A stretch of DNA of 64,000 nucleotides from UBA4644 sp034933145 (GTDB lineage Bacteria; Bacillota; Clostridia; Oscillospirales; Butyricicoccaceae), in the NCBI GenBank assembly GCA_034933145.1, contig JAYFOA010000025.1, positions 45,081 to 109,080 on the forward strand, given 5' to 3'. This document shows positions 8,346 through 16,909 of this stretch, piece by piece. The notes beneath the pieces were generated by a model. That model saw only the letters and a list, made by a program, of their open reading frames with translations. It did not search any database and was not told the origin of the DNA. The translations under genes and the position numbers were made by a program. The stretch's first letter is position 1. Every line of letters begins with the position of its first letter.

Positions 8346-8881
8346 CGCGAATTGCGATAAGAAAAGAAATTCGGGGGAATATCCTTGATCTGGGCGGCGG
8401 CGGGGAAGGCGTCATCGGGCGTGTTTACGGCCCCCGGGTCACTGCGATCGACAGCCGGCAGGAGGAGCTGGATGAGGCGCCGAAGGGACCCCGGAAACTT
8501 TTGATGGACGCCCGCACCCTTTCCTTTGCCGACGGTACGTTTGATAACGCGACAGCCTTTTATTTCTTTATGTATCTGGATGAGGACGCCCGCCGCTCAG
8601 TCATGCAGGAGACGTACCGGGTTTTAAAGCCGGGCGGACGCTTTTATATCTGGGATGCGGACATGGAGACGGCCGATCCGTTTCTCGTAGAGCTGTATAT
8701 CGATGCCGGGGGCACGGAGATTCATACCACCTATGGCATCTATAAAAAGGACCCGGTGCAGGATTCCGGGATTATCGCGGCGGCTGCCGGCTGCGTAGGA
8801 TTTCAGCTGATCAGGCAGACCGCGGCTGAGGGACAGTTCGCCCTGTGCTTAAAAAAACCGGGCGGAGAAGACAAAATATAA
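8342..8881 (+). CDS. Class I SAM-dependent methyltransferase
   Basis: A small methyltransferase of 179 residues. The SAM-binding glycine loop is near the N-terminus (LDLGGGGEGVIG, about 16-27), followed by the acidic residue in VTAIDSRQEEL and by FDNATAFYFFMYLDED and YRVLKPGGRFYIWD, the order found in Methyltransf_11 proteins. It is coupled to the upstream acetyltransferase through an ATGA overlap and ends at a bidirectional terminator. The N-terminus is short, so the N-terminal cap helix common in the family is reduced. The substrate cannot be told from the sequence. Confidence 0.8.
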   Translation: MTRIAIRKEIRGNILDLGGGGEGVIGRVYGPRVTAIDSRQEELDEAPKGPRKLLMDARTLSFADGTFDNATAFYFFMYLDEDARRSVMQETYRVLKPGGRFYIWDADMETADPFLVELYIDAGGTEIHTTYGIYKKDPVQDSGIIAAAAGCVGFQLIRQTAAEGQFALCLKKPGGEDKI

Positions 8882-8924
8882 AATATGGCCCGGTGTGGGA
8901 TCCCCCCCGCACCGGGCCATATTT
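8881..8924. terminator. Bidirectional terminator between convergent genes
   Basis: AAATATGGCCCGGTG and CACCGGGCCATATTT form a perfect 15-bp stem with A/T-rich flanks on both sides. It serves both the methyltransferase and the convergent cyclophilin gene. Confidence 0.85.
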
Positions 8925-8933
8925 ATGCCAAAG

Positions 8934-9401
8934 TTATTCCACCGTGACGGACTTCATTACGGGCGTTTTCCCGTATTTGCCGCGGACAATTTCATCCGCA
9001 ATATCCATGCCGGAGGTGATCCGGCCGAAGGCGGCATAGTCACCGTCCAGATGGGGTGCCTCATCGAGCATGATGAAAAACTGACTGCCCGCCGAGTTAG
9101 GATTCGCGGTGCGCGCCCAGGACAGCACGCCGCGGGTGTGTTTCAGATCGTTCTTAAAACCGTTGCTGCGAAATTCGCCGGGGATCGTCCAGCCCGGACC
9201 GCCGGTGCCGTTTCCCTTGGGGTCGCCGCCCTGGATAACAAAGCCCGGAACGACCCGGTGAAAGGTCAGGCCGTCATAAAACCCGCTCTTCGCCAGCTTG
9301 ACGAAATTTTCAACCGACTTCGGCGCGGTTTCAGGATAGAGTTCCAGCTCCATCACTGCACCGTCTTCCATTGTGATCGTACCTTTCATAATCGTCGCCA
9401 T
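8934..9401 (-). CDS. Peptidyl-prolyl cis-trans isomerase (cyclophilin type)
   Basis: Accelerates proline isomerisation during protein folding, in the cytoplasm since no signal peptide is present. The 155 residues carry the cyclophilin signature FHRVVPGFVIQGGDP (47-61), then SAGSQFFIMLDEAPHLDG and YAAFGRITSGMDIAD, so the active-site Arg (R49), Phe and Gln positions are intact. The ATG at 9401 has an AGGAGG ribosome site nine bases upstream. It is a single gene, convergent with the methyltransferase and divergent from the ATPase gene. Confidence 0.93.
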   Translation of the reverse strand: MATIMKGTITMEDGAVMELELYPETAPKSVENFVKLAKSGFYDGLTFHRVVPGFVIQGGDPKGNGTGGPGWTIPGEFRSNGFKNDLKHTRGVLSWARTANPNSAGSQFFIMLDEAPHLDGDYAAFGRITSGMDIADEIVRGKYGKTPVMKSVTVE

Positions 9402-9523
9402 ATTGCGTTCCTCCTAGCGTTAGTATTCTCAGAATACCTTTCAAAATGCCGGTTGTCAATTCGCAAAGGGAAAAGCTTTTGCATAGAATGGAGCAAATCT
9501 GCTTCATTTTGGGGGAACGGGAC

Positions 9524-10597
9524 ATGGCAAATGGAAATGTAGCCTTTTTTATGGGCGCGAATACAAAGAACGGGTTTTATTCGCTGATGGATACGCTGCA
9601 TGACGAACGGGACATTGAGCGTATCTACATGATCAAAAGCGGACCCGGCTGCGGAAAATCAGCCGTGTTGCGGAAGCTGGGAGATGCGCTGGAAGGCGAT
9701 GGACGGCGGGAGGACCTCTACTGCTCCGGCGACCCGAGATCGCTGGACGGCACGGTGCTGCACGGCATCCGGGCTGCACTGCTGGATGGCACGGCACCCC
9801 ATGTACATGAGCCGGACTTTCCGGGGGCATCCGGCGACTATCTCCCGCTGCCGCCGCTGAAAAACGCCCGCGAGCTGCGGGAAGAGTATCCGGCGCTTCT
9901 GGCACTGTCCGCTGCTATGAAGGCGCATTACGCCGCCGCCTACCGGCAGATCAAGGCCGCGGCGCTGACGGAGGAAAGCCTGCGGCGGCTTTTGCTGCCT
10001 CTGTATCTGGAAAATAAGCTGACCCGCCGCGCTGCCGGTATCCTGACCCGCGAGCTTCCGAAGAAAAAGGGCGCCGCGGGCATCCTCCGCCAGCGCTTCC
10101 TCGACGGCATTACACCGGACGGGCGGATGTTCATGCGGAAGACGGTGGAGGCACTGTGTCCGCGGATCATTCTGCTGGAGGATCGGTTCGGCTTCGGCGC
10201 GCAGATGCTGGAGATCCTTCGGGACGGCGCGTTGGCGCGGGGGTATGAAGTTTATGCCTGCCCCTGTCCTCTTGATCCGACACGTCTGCTGCATCTTCTG
10301 CTTCCGGAGGCAGGCCTTGCCTTTATCTCCGAGGACGGAACACGGATGCCGGACTGCACGCCTTACCGCCGAATCCGGGTGGACGCCTACGCGCCGGCGG
10401 AATGCCTGCGTACCGTCCGCGGACGGGTGCGGACGCTTCAGCGCTTGCGGGACGGACTGATGGAGGATGCGATCGCGGAGATTGACGCGGCGCATGCCCT
10501 CCATGACCGGGTCGAGGACATCTATCGGCCGCATGTGGACTTTGACGCACAGGACGGCGCGGTGGCGGCGCTGGCGGCACGGATCCGTATCGAATAA
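9524..10597 (+). CDS. P-loop ATPase of the PRK06851 type, function unknown
   Basis: A protein of 357 residues, beginning MANGNVAFFMGANTKNGFYS when the ATG at 9524 is used (GGGGGAACGG upstream). The Walker A motif is IKSGPGCGKSAVLRK, about residues 40-54. Related Clostridial and Bacillus proteins have the same N-terminal phrase, with the protein built from two similar P-loop halves. The second half here is more degenerate: LEDRFGFGAQMLEILR occupies the matching place without a clear second P-loop. The role is not known for the family. It is divergent from the cyclophilin gene and stands 168 bases before a membrane transporter-like gene. Confidence 0.6.
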   Translation: MANGNVAFFMGANTKNGFYSLMDTLHDERDIERIYMIKSGPGCGKSAVLRKLGDALEGDGRREDLYCSGDPRSLDGTVLHGIRAALLDGTAPHVHEPDFPGASGDYLPLPPLKNARELREEYPALLALSAAMKAHYAAAYRQIKAAALTEESLRRLLLPLYLENKLTRRAAGILTRELPKKKGAAGILRQRFLDGITPDGRMFMRKTVEALCPRIILLEDRFGFGAQMLEILRDGALARGYEVYACPCPLDPTRLLHLLLPEAGLAFISEDGTRMPDCTPYRRIRVDAYAPAECLRTVRGRVRTLQRLRDGLMEDAIAEIDAAHALHDRVEDIYRPHVDFDAQDGAVAALAARIRIE

Positions 10598-10764
10598 TGC
10601 TTGTGCTCCCGCCGCCGCCGTGGTAAACTGAGGGGGTTATCAAGACGGCGGGTTTCGACACAGACAGAGCGGATGCAGGGCACGGGAAGACCGGGCGGCA
10701 CGGCATGCGGATGGGTTGATTATGCGGACATTGCGCCGTGCCGCCGGGACGAGGTGTCGTAATC

Positions 10765-11838
10765 ATGAAAGAATTCCGTACTTCCCGGTTGGCACTGACG
10801 GCCTCCGGCTGTTTTCTGGGCGCGGGTTATGTCTCCGGGCAGGAGCTTTGGCGCTTCTTCGGCGCATTCGGCCTGCGGGGGCTTTGGGGCCGAGTATTGG
10901 CGCTGGCGATCCAGCTTTTGTTCGTTATTCTGCTGCTGCGCCTGGGACAGAAGACCGGGGTTTCATCCCTTGACCGGATGCTGGTCCCCGGGGAGCACCC
11001 CGTGCTGCACCGGCTGGCCGGCGGCGCGCAGGTCTTATTCCTGTTCGGCGTCTTTGTCGTGATGGCCGCGGGGGCGGGCGCGCTGGTGCGCCAGCTTTTC
11101 TCCCTGCCGGCCTGGCTGGGCGGCGCATTGTTCTGCGCGGCAGTCACGGTCATTTCTTTCCGCGGGATGGATGGATTGGCACGGGTATGCGCCGTTCTGG
11201 TGCCCGGAATGGTAGTGGTCACGCTGCTGATCTCTGCCCTTACGCTCTGGCGTACGGGGATTTCCGTTGTCGGGGCACTGGAGCCGACCAATACAAACCC
11301 TATGCTGCCCTCTTGGCCGGTAGCGGCTTTGACGTATGTGTCCTATAATATTTTCGGCGCTATCGGCGTGCTTACCCCTATCGGGCCTCATGTACCCGAC
11401 GCAAAAACGGCGTATCGGGGCTCGGCTTTCAGCGTGCTGCTTTTGCTGCTGATATCCGCCGGGATTCTGCTGGCGATGGCCGCCGCGCCGTCGTCTGCGC
11501 TGACGGAGCTGCCCATGCTGTCGCTGGCCAGCGGCTTGTCACCCATAGTAGGCTATATGTACGCAGCACTGCTCATATGCGGGATGCTGGGTACAAGCGT
11601 GTCCTTCTGCGTCGCAATTATCTATTATTTGCTCGGCCGGTCCCCGGCACTGGTGGCGCGCAAGCGTCTGCTGACCGCCGCTTTGGCCGCTATGGCTTTC
11701 TTTGGCAGTTTGCTGGGCTTTGGTGACCTGATCGGCACAGTGTATCCGGCTTTCGGCTATCTGGGCTTTGCCGCCATGGCATGCATTCTGGCGCACTGGA
11801 TCAGGGTAAAGCGGGCGGAACGTAGCGCGGCACAATAG
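10765..11838 (+). CDS. YkvI-type membrane protein (APC-like transporter fold)
   Basis: An integral membrane protein of 357 residues with about ten hydrophobic segments. The N-terminus (ASGCFLGAGYVSGQELWRFF) fits the uncharacterised YkvI/COG3949 family, which is distantly related to the amino acid-polyamine transporter superfamily; the first helix is broken by a GAGYVSGQE motif where substrates bind in that superfamily. ATG 10765 was chosen, with GAGGTG about 8 bases upstream; an in-frame ATG at 10738 lacks a site. The substrate is unknown. A strong hairpin ends the gene. Confidence 0.75.
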   Translation: MKEFRTSRLALTASGCFLGAGYVSGQELWRFFGAFGLRGLWGRVLALAIQLLFVILLLRLGQKTGVSSLDRMLVPGEHPVLHRLAGGAQVLFLFGVFVVMAAGAGALVRQLFSLPAWLGGALFCAAVTVISFRGMDGLARVCAVLVPGMVVVTLLISALTLWRTGISVVGALEPTNTNPMLPSWPVAALTYVSYNIFGAIGVLTPIGPHVPDAKTAYRGSAFSVLLLLLISAGILLAMAAAPSSALTELPMLSLASGLSPIVGYMYAALLICGMLGTSVSFCVAIIYYLLGRSPALVARKRLLTAALAAMAFFGSLLGFGDLIGTVYPAFGYLGFAAMACILAHWIRVKRAERSAAQ

Positions 11839-11864
11839 AGGAAAATTTGCTTCTGTAAATTGCA

Positions 11865-11905
11865 AAAGGGTGCTTTTGACCAACCGACGGTCAAAAGCAC
11901 CCTTT
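11865..11905. terminator. Terminator after the YkvI-type gene
   Basis: AAAGGGTGCTTTTGACC and GGTCAAAAGCACCCTTT form a perfect 17-bp stem with a 7-base loop. Confidence 0.85.
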
Positions 11906-12006
11906 ATGTGTAGCCCGCGTGACAACCTCAAAGCAAAACACGATTCACGATATAACAGTTACCGTCCGATTATTTAAAAGGCAAGGGATAACAGTAGCAG
12001 TGCCCC

Positions 12007-12159
12007 TCAGTCATCAATCGCAACGGTCCAGGTGGGGCCGCCCTGCTGACCAAAGACCATAGACAGCATACCGTATTCCTCCGAACCGGCATATGTCGCT
12101 GTCAGTGCGGACAATTTCCTATCACCCAGGGAATAAATAAGCAAATTATCCCGGCTCAT
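12007..12159 (-). pseudogene. Short open frame, probable 3' remnant of the neighbouring lipoprotein gene
   Basis: A 50-codon frame begins with an ATG that overlaps the stop codon of the frame before it (AATGA). It reads MSRDNLLIYSLGDRKLSALT and ends GGPTWTVAIDD. The codon use looks coding, and the overlap suggests that this is the C-terminal part of the upstream protein thrown out of frame by a second small indel. It has no ribosome site of its own. It could instead be a real coupled small gene, which I consider less likely. Confidence 0.4.
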
Positions 12160-12541
12160 TCTTTAAAATAGTCAAAGCCGTACTGCGGCGCGATAAAAGC
12201 CGGCCGGTAGGAAGCGGCGTGCTCTGCCGTATCGTGATCCTGCAGCCAGCCGTCCACTGCGTCCAGCAGCACCGGCAGGGCGGAGGCAGGCAGCACCGAG
12301 CTTTTTTCGGACGATGCGGCATCCGTCTTCGTTTTGCCGTTCGCATACGTAATTTTGGTGAAATCCGCGTCTTTTTGGACTATCAGCGCGGCGTTCGTGA
12401 CTTTGCCGTCCGTTACCTCAAACGTGGCTTCACATACGGACGCGTCGGAAAGCCCCTCCGGCAGCCAGCGGCGGAATCGGTTTTCGTGCAGGCAGGAAGG
12501 AGCAGCAAAAGCGCGAGCGCGAGCAGAAGGGATTTTTTCAT
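12156..12541 (-). pseudogene. Frameshifted lipoprotein gene
   Basis: The 5' end encodes a clear lipoprotein signal peptide (MKKSLLLALALLLLLPAC, lipobox LPAC) and a few more residues. The frame then fails near CGAAAACCGATTCC. From there the next frame is open for about 105 codons and reads like protein (GLSDASVCEATFEVTDGKV..., ending QYGFDYFKE). The total of 386 bases leaves a remainder of two, as expected for one deleted base. The intact form would be a secreted, lipid-anchored protein of roughly 130-180 residues of unknown function. It belongs to a minus-strand group of envelope proteins with the genes to its right. Confidence 0.65.
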
Positions 12542-12638
12542 GGGAAAAATCCTTCTTTAATTAGTTGGCTATGTCACTTCATATAATTGATAAAAAGAAA
12601 TTTTTATACGGGAGTGTTCCCCCCCTATAAACTTGAAT

Positions 12639-12845
12639 TCAAATGTCATCTTCATCGCTGTATCTTTTTTTATAGCGATTCATATTTACAATCCCAACGA
12701 CAAACGAGACAACAATATTGAGAAATTGAATTATAATAAGCCAGTTAGGTAGAGCACTGTGAATGAAATTACTGCAGAATGTTATTAACCACATTCCAGA
12801 TGTCACAAACCAAAGAATATACCACCGAATTCCTTTCTTTTTCAC
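12639..12845 (-). CDS. Small two-helix membrane protein, unknown
   Basis: A 68-residue protein starting at a GTG with GGGAGG nine bases upstream. Two hydrophobic stretches (about 8-28 and 33-53) are followed by a charged tail, NRYKKRYSDEDDI. No family was recognised. It sits between a decayed lipoprotein gene and a transposase remnant in an AT-rich patch, so it may have arrived with them. The good ribosome site and intact frame argue that it is expressed. Confidence 0.5.
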   Translation of the reverse strand: MKKKGIRWYILWFVTSGMWLITFCSNFIHSALPNWLIIIQFLNIVVSFVVGIVNMNRYKKRYSDEDDI

Positions 12846-12900
12846 CTGAGTCTACCTCCCAAATCTTATTTTGCCGCCGATGGAATTACTGGTCTGTTGG

Positions 12901-13113
12901 TTATATCTTTGTTTGTTTCTGCTTTCGGCATTGCCAGCGCAAACGTAAAAAGATGTTTTTGTTCTCAACATCGGTCTCCTTTGAGTAGTTGATAAAATTG
13001 TTCCAGATGAGGCAGTTGTTCAGATATTTCGTGGAAACACCATTAAACTTCTCAATTTTCAACTGCGAATGATAGTTGTTGATATGCTGGATGTTGTAAA
13101 TGCTTATAACCAA
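12901..13113 (-). pseudogene. Transposase remnant, C-terminal part (IS1595-like)
   Basis: The frame contains NIQHINNYHSQLK and KFNGVSTKYLNNCLIWNNF. The pattern HINxYHSxLKxxxxxFxGVxTKYLxNYLxW is what I know from the C-terminal end of IS1595/ISXO2-type DDE transposases. The catalytic core and N-terminus are absent and the flanks contain stops, so only about 70 codons survive. No terminal inverted repeats could be assigned. The family assignment is from recalled motif similarity. Confidence 0.6.
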
Positions 13114-13178
13114 GCGGTCAGGCGCCCCAGCTCGCGCAAAAGCGCCGGTTCATCTATGGTAATAACACACCCAGCAGA

Positions 13179-13598
13179 CTACCGGTTGTTCATCAACGGT
13201 GGGGCCTTTACGTTTAGGTAGGTGGGCACATCGGAGAATTTCCCCATCGATATAAAATTGGCCTTCCCACTTTCATAGGTGATGTAATATATTTGCTCCT
13301 GTGCAGCATGTACCACATATCGGGGCATCTGCCCTTCGTCGGAGATCAGACAGTAAACACCGAGAGCCTCTTCGGCATAAGTTCCGGTTTCCAGTACGTT
13401 ATACTGCTTGTAGAGCATATATTGAGACTCCTGGTCAAGAACCAAATAAACCCTGTCGGTAGTTGCAGCCGTTACTGACCCGTCGGCATAACTGCCGACC
13501 TCCTGAAATTCATCCGCAGGCATAAAGAGCAGAATCACCAGTACCAGATTAGCGATAATCGAAAGAGTCAGCACCACGCTTTTAATTTGATTCTTCAT
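13179..13598 (-). CDS. Membrane-anchored hypothetical protein
   Basis: A protein of 139 residues with one N-terminal membrane segment (about 8-27, VVLTLSIIANLVLVILLFMP) and an extracellular domain of about 110 residues rich in Tyr and beta-prone stretches (RVYLVLDQESQYMLYKQY). No family was recognised. It is the third of three adjacent minus-strand genes, all encoding an N-terminal anchor followed by a small outside domain, with gaps of 17 and about 90 bases. They are probably co-transcribed and act at the cell envelope. Its 3' end runs toward the transposase remnant. Confidence 0.55.
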   Translation of the reverse strand: MKNQIKSVVLTLSIIANLVLVILLFMPADEFQEVGSYADGSVTAATTDRVYLVLDQESQYMLYKQYNVLETGTYAEEALGVYCLISDEGQMPRYVVHAAQEQIYYITYESGKANFISMGKFSDVPTYLNVKAPPLMNNR

Positions 13599-13686
13599 AG
13601 GATCACTGCATCTCCTTGCTTTAGCTTATTTTTTTGCGTTGTATCTGCCGTTCGCCTTTGCATGCCGTGAGACGCGCTTTTGCTTA

Positions 13687-14514
13687 CTACGGAATCAGCT
13701 CAACACCTTCAAATAGCTGAACAGAATCGATTTCCGTGCCATCGGCATCATAGCAGGAGGTTTCAACGGAATTGATCCAATAGGATTCACCGGTGCTGAT
13801 TATTTTCAGCTTTGCCCATTCATCCCCCTGCTGCCCCAACAGCAAAATTTCCGTACCCGAAGGGAATAAAACGCTTTCACTGTCTCTGGACGGTTTCGTG
13901 TAAAAATGGAAGCTGCGCGCAAGAACCCTGTTCTGATCCGAATTGCCGCTTTGAATATATCCGTAAAACTCCTGCTCGACCAAATGCAGCATATGATCCT
14001 GCCAGCGGTATTCCAGATTTACCCAATTTGCTTCCACGCGTGTCCATATTGCCCGCGTGCATACACATCCGGTACCGGCGTCATACCCGGAAATCCATTC
14101 ATGAAGTAATGGATTTCCACCCTGCGGTAAAATTTCGGTCAGCGTGCCGTCTTGGTATTCATACAGATATTCATACCATTCGTCCCGCATCGCCAGCAGC
14201 AAGGCGCTTCCATCCGGTGTGAACAGGTACAGGTCGCCGACAGCTACTACGTTTACCGAATGCTCCGATTCTCCGACGCGCAGCCATGTCTCCTGTGACA
14301 TAAAGCCGTCCGGTTCCAGCGTCCAACCGCCGAAGTCCACCGTTTCCCGCGTTCCGTCCCCGTCCAGGTCCACCGCGCAGGATTCGGTGATCGGCACCGC
14401 CTCGCCCGCCAGCGCACGCTCCTCTAAAGAAAGCGCGTCAGGGGTTTCCGCTTCGACGGAGCAGGCGGCGCAGAAGAGCAAAAGCCCGACCGCGAGCAGC
14501 AGATTCTTTTTCAT
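13687..14514 (-). CDS. Secreted lipoprotein with possible SH3-like tail
   Basis: A 275-residue protein with a lipoprotein signal peptide (MKKNLLLAVGLLLFCAAC, lipobox CAAC). Early on it has AVDLDGDGTRETVDFGGW, an FG-GAP/dockerin-like calcium-binding phrase often found in VCBS-type lipoproteins of Firmicutes. The last 80 residues (FHFYTKPSRDSESVLFPSGTEILLLG...GESYWINS) look like a bacterial SH3 domain. It probably sits on the outer face of the membrane and may contact the cell wall. The ribosome site is AGGAGGAT before the ATG. The role is unknown. Confidence 0.6.
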   Translation of the reverse strand: MKKNLLLAVGLLLFCAACSVEAETPDALSLEERALAGEAVPITESCAVDLDGDGTRETVDFGGWTLEPDGFMSQETWLRVGESEHSVNVVAVGDLYLFTPDGSALLLAMRDEWYEYLYEYQDGTLTEILPQGGNPLLHEWISGYDAGTGCVCTRAIWTRVEANWVNLEYRWQDHMLHLVEQEFYGYIQSGNSDQNRVLARSFHFYTKPSRDSESVLFPSGTEILLLGQQGDEWAKLKIISTGESYWINSVETSCYDADGTEIDSVQLFEGVELIP

Positions 14515-14531
14515 AAGGGCTGATCCTCCTG

Positions 14532-14924
14532 TTAATTTGCGTCACGGATCGTATAGTTTTCGAAAAAATAGTTGCACCATAACGCAAGATGGCTATTTAG
14601 CTCATCGCTAAGGGGAAGAATGACGCCGTTAATGGAAATCATCCGGTTTCCGACAATAACCGGATAAGGGCCGACCGGCACGGTGGACTGCGGCTCTGTC
14701 AGCCGATATCCCCTGCAAAACATGAGTTCGTAAATTGTTGTATCGTCCCAAATTGCGATGTGGGTATCCTTGTCGGCACCTGAAAAGTAACGCGCAAGCG
14801 TTTCCTGCAGGTTGGTCACAAACATGTCATCCGGCAGAACGGATTCCTCTTGTTTACCGGAGAATCGGGTTATACGGGCGGAGGTATATGCCGCCGGAGG
14901 CGGTTGATTTTCTCTATAAATCAA
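14532..14924 (-). CDS. Envelope-anchored hypothetical protein, N-terminus interrupted
   Basis: The open frame encodes 130 residues after a TTG at 14924, with no ribosome site there. In the same frame further upstream the sequence encodes a clear membrane anchor (KRLKITSIALWLIILS) but lacks any usual start codon before a stop. If one base is added to the A6 run at 14991-14996, an ATG at 15019 connects cleanly to the anchor (MRSDICLLKKRLKI). So the true gene is probably 14532-15019 with a one-base frameshift that is genuine decay, phase variation or a sequencing error. The domain after the anchor is unrecognised. It is followed after 17 bases by the lipoprotein gene. Confidence 0.5.
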   Translation of the reverse strand: MIYRENQPPPAAYTSARITRFSGKQEESVLPDDMFVTNLQETLARYFSGADKDTHIAIWDDTTIYELMFCRGYRLTEPQSTVPVGPYPVIVGNRMISINGVILPLSDELNSHLALWCNYFFENYTIRDAN

Positions 14925-15207
14925 TATGCCCGCAAGGAGAACCAGGCTTAAGATGATAAGCCAAAGGGCAATGCTGGTGATTTTCAGCCGTTTTTTAATA
15001 AGCAGATGTCAGAGCGCATTTAAAATGTAACATAAATTGTATAACTATATAATAAAACAATCAACTGATCAAGCACGGGAGCAGCGTAGAAAAACTTTGT
15101 GGAATATTTTGGGGAACCTCTTTGTGTTTTCCTACGTCTAAAATATATTTCCCTTCTTTTCGCCCTCGTCCGATGCTTTTATTGTTCCAAACCGTACTTC
15201 TGCACAC

Positions 15208-15235
15208 AAAAAAGACGCCGCTGGGCGTCTTTTTT
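15208..15235. terminator. Terminator after the small membrane protein gene
   Basis: AAAAAAGACGCC and GGCGTCTTTTTT form a 12-bp stem with loop GCTG. It ends the minus-strand aldo-keto reductase operon and could also work from the other side. The 190 bases to its left (15020-15207) are AT-rich and hold no gene I can support. Confidence 0.85.
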
Positions 15236-15255
15236 GCAGCATTTTAATTCAAAAT

Positions 15256-15702
15256 TTACTTTCGCAGCAGCTTGACGTTTCCGCCGATGACGGTCAGCAG
15301 CACCTGCAGGAAATAACCGGTCATGGGCGCCATCCAACCGTAAATTGTCCCGCCGGCCAGCAGCCGCGCGCTCAGGCCATCCACCGGGACAAAATACGCC
15401 TGGGGCAGCAGCCCCAAAAGCCCGGACCAGTACCGGCCGACGGCCACCTCCTGTGTGACCAGCAGTACCAGCATGACAAAGCCGAACGCGCTGAGCAGCA
15501 GCACTCCGCCCCAGCCAGGCAGCTTTTTTTCCAGCCGTTTGGCGGTCAGGTAAAAATACGCCAGTACCGCCAGCCCCAGCAGGATACCGGCCAGAGCCGC
15601 GTCCCCCTGGATCAGCTCCGGCCAGCGGGTCAGCGCATATCCGGGGATCAGTGGGACGACGCCCAGCGCCGCCGCCGCGAACTTCAGTCCCGTCTGCTTC
15701 AT
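15256..15702 (-). CDS. Small integral membrane protein, unknown
   Basis: A 148-residue protein with four or so hydrophobic segments (about 8-25, 34-52, 65-85, 115-140). No motif is recognised. Its ATG overlaps the stop codon of the aldo-keto reductase gene (ATGA), so it is translated with that enzyme. That coupling hints at a shared role, perhaps in redox chemistry at the membrane, but nothing in the sequence proves it. Confidence 0.6.
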   Translation of the reverse strand: MKQTGLKFAAAALGVVPLIPGYALTRWPELIQGDAALAGILLGLAVLAYFYLTAKRLEKKLPGWGGVLLLSAFGFVMLVLLVTQEVAVGRYWSGLLGLLPQAYFVPVDGLSARLLAGGTIYGWMAPMTGYFLQVLLTVIGGNVKLLRK

Positions 15703-16808
15703 TTGGTGAAGTATTCGCGTGTCTCCCGGAGGCGGGCCGGAATATCAATCTTCTGCGGGCACTGGGCCGAGCAGGCGCCGCACTCGATACAGGCCTCCGC
15801 CTGTTTATCCAGACCGTCTTCCATATAATCACGGCGGCTGGCATCATAGACGCCCCAGGTCTTCGCCCGCATATAGTAGCGGAAATGCCGCGCGGGGTGG
15901 ATGCCCTGCGGACACACGTCGCAATAGTTGCAGCCGGTGCAGTAGAGGTCCTGCATGGCGCGCAGCTTATCGTTGGTAGCCTTATAGACCTCCCGCTCTG
16001 CCGGCGTGACGGCACAGGCCGCATCGACCAGCGCGACGTTCTGCTCCACCATCTCGATGCTCTGCATTCCCGACAGGGCCAGGGAAACCGCATCAAAGCC
16101 GAGCACAAAGCGCAGGGCCAGCTCCACGGCGGATTTGGCCGGTGTGTCATACAGATTCAGGAAAGTCTGTCCGCCCTCGGCGATCGTACCGCCGCCCACG
16201 GGACCCATGACCATGATGCCCATGCCGCGGGATGCAAGCTCGGCCATCACCTGTTCGTTGGTCTGGTCGATCAGGTTATACTGGCAGAGAAGCGTGTCGA
16301 AGATGCCCCGGTCTGCGATATCCACCATCAGCTGCGGAATGTCGTGAAAGGAGAAGGAGATGTGCCGGATCAGGCCCTCTTCTTTCGCCTTGACCATATC
16401 CTTGTCCATCTGCATTTTTTTTGCGTGCTCCCAGCGCTTTGCGTTGAGGGCATGCATATGGTAAAAATCGATGTAGTCGGTATCCAACTCCCGCAGGGAA
16501 AGCTCCAGCTTGCGCCGGAACTCACCTTTTTCCTGTACCTCGTCGGGCGGCAGCTTGGAAGACAGATAGATCTTGTCGCGGAACGGCTTGACCCCCGCAC
16601 CGACGATACGCTGGCCGTCCCGGTTCATATATCCCCAGGCGGTGTCGAAAAAGTTAATCCCGAGTTCATAGGCGCGGTGAAGGATAGGGATGCATTTTTC
16701 ATCGTCGGCCCGGCGCTCTTTGCCTTCGCCGACGGTGGGGAGACGCATGCAGCCGAATCCCAGGCGGGAGACCATCGGGCCGTTTTTTCCAAATTGTTTG
16801 TATTGCAT
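15699..16808 (-). CDS. Aldo-keto reductase fused to a ferredoxin-type 4Fe-4S domain
   Basis: An oxidoreductase of 369 residues. The first 270 or so form an aldo-keto reductase barrel: LGFGCMRLP at the start, then NFFDTAWGYMN with the usual catalytic Tyr, KIYLSSKLP, and HMHALN in the fourth strand. The C-terminus adds two cysteine clusters, CTGCNYCDVCPQG and CIECGACSAQCPQ, that bind iron-sulfur clusters. This domain pair is common in anaerobes. The ATG at 16808 (MQYKQFGKNG) was chosen for its GAGGAAA ribosome site; an in-frame ATG at 16841 is less likely. Substrate and electron partner are unknown. Confidence 0.88.
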   Translation of the reverse strand: MQYKQFGKNGPMVSRLGFGCMRLPTVGEGKERRADDEKCIPILHRAYELGINFFDTAWGYMNRDGQRIVGAGVKPFRDKIYLSSKLPPDEVQEKGEFRRKLELSLRELDTDYIDFYHMHALNAKRWEHAKKMQMDKDMVKAKEEGLIRHISFSFHDIPQLMVDIADRGIFDTLLCQYNLIDQTNEQVMAELASRGMGIMVMGPVGGGTIAEGGQTFLNLYDTPAKSAVELALRFVLGFDAVSLALSGMQSIEMVEQNVALVDAACAVTPAEREVYKATNDKLRAMQDLYCTGCNYCDVCPQGIHPARHFRYYMRAKTWGVYDASRRDYMEDGLDKQAEACIECGACSAQCPQKIDIPARLRETREYFTK

Positions 16809-16909
16809 GGCGGTTTCCTCGCTTTCATAAACTATCGTCATGATACCACAGATTTACATACCGCACAAGCTGTGGTATCATAGATCATATCATCGTTTGG
16901 GGGCATTTT

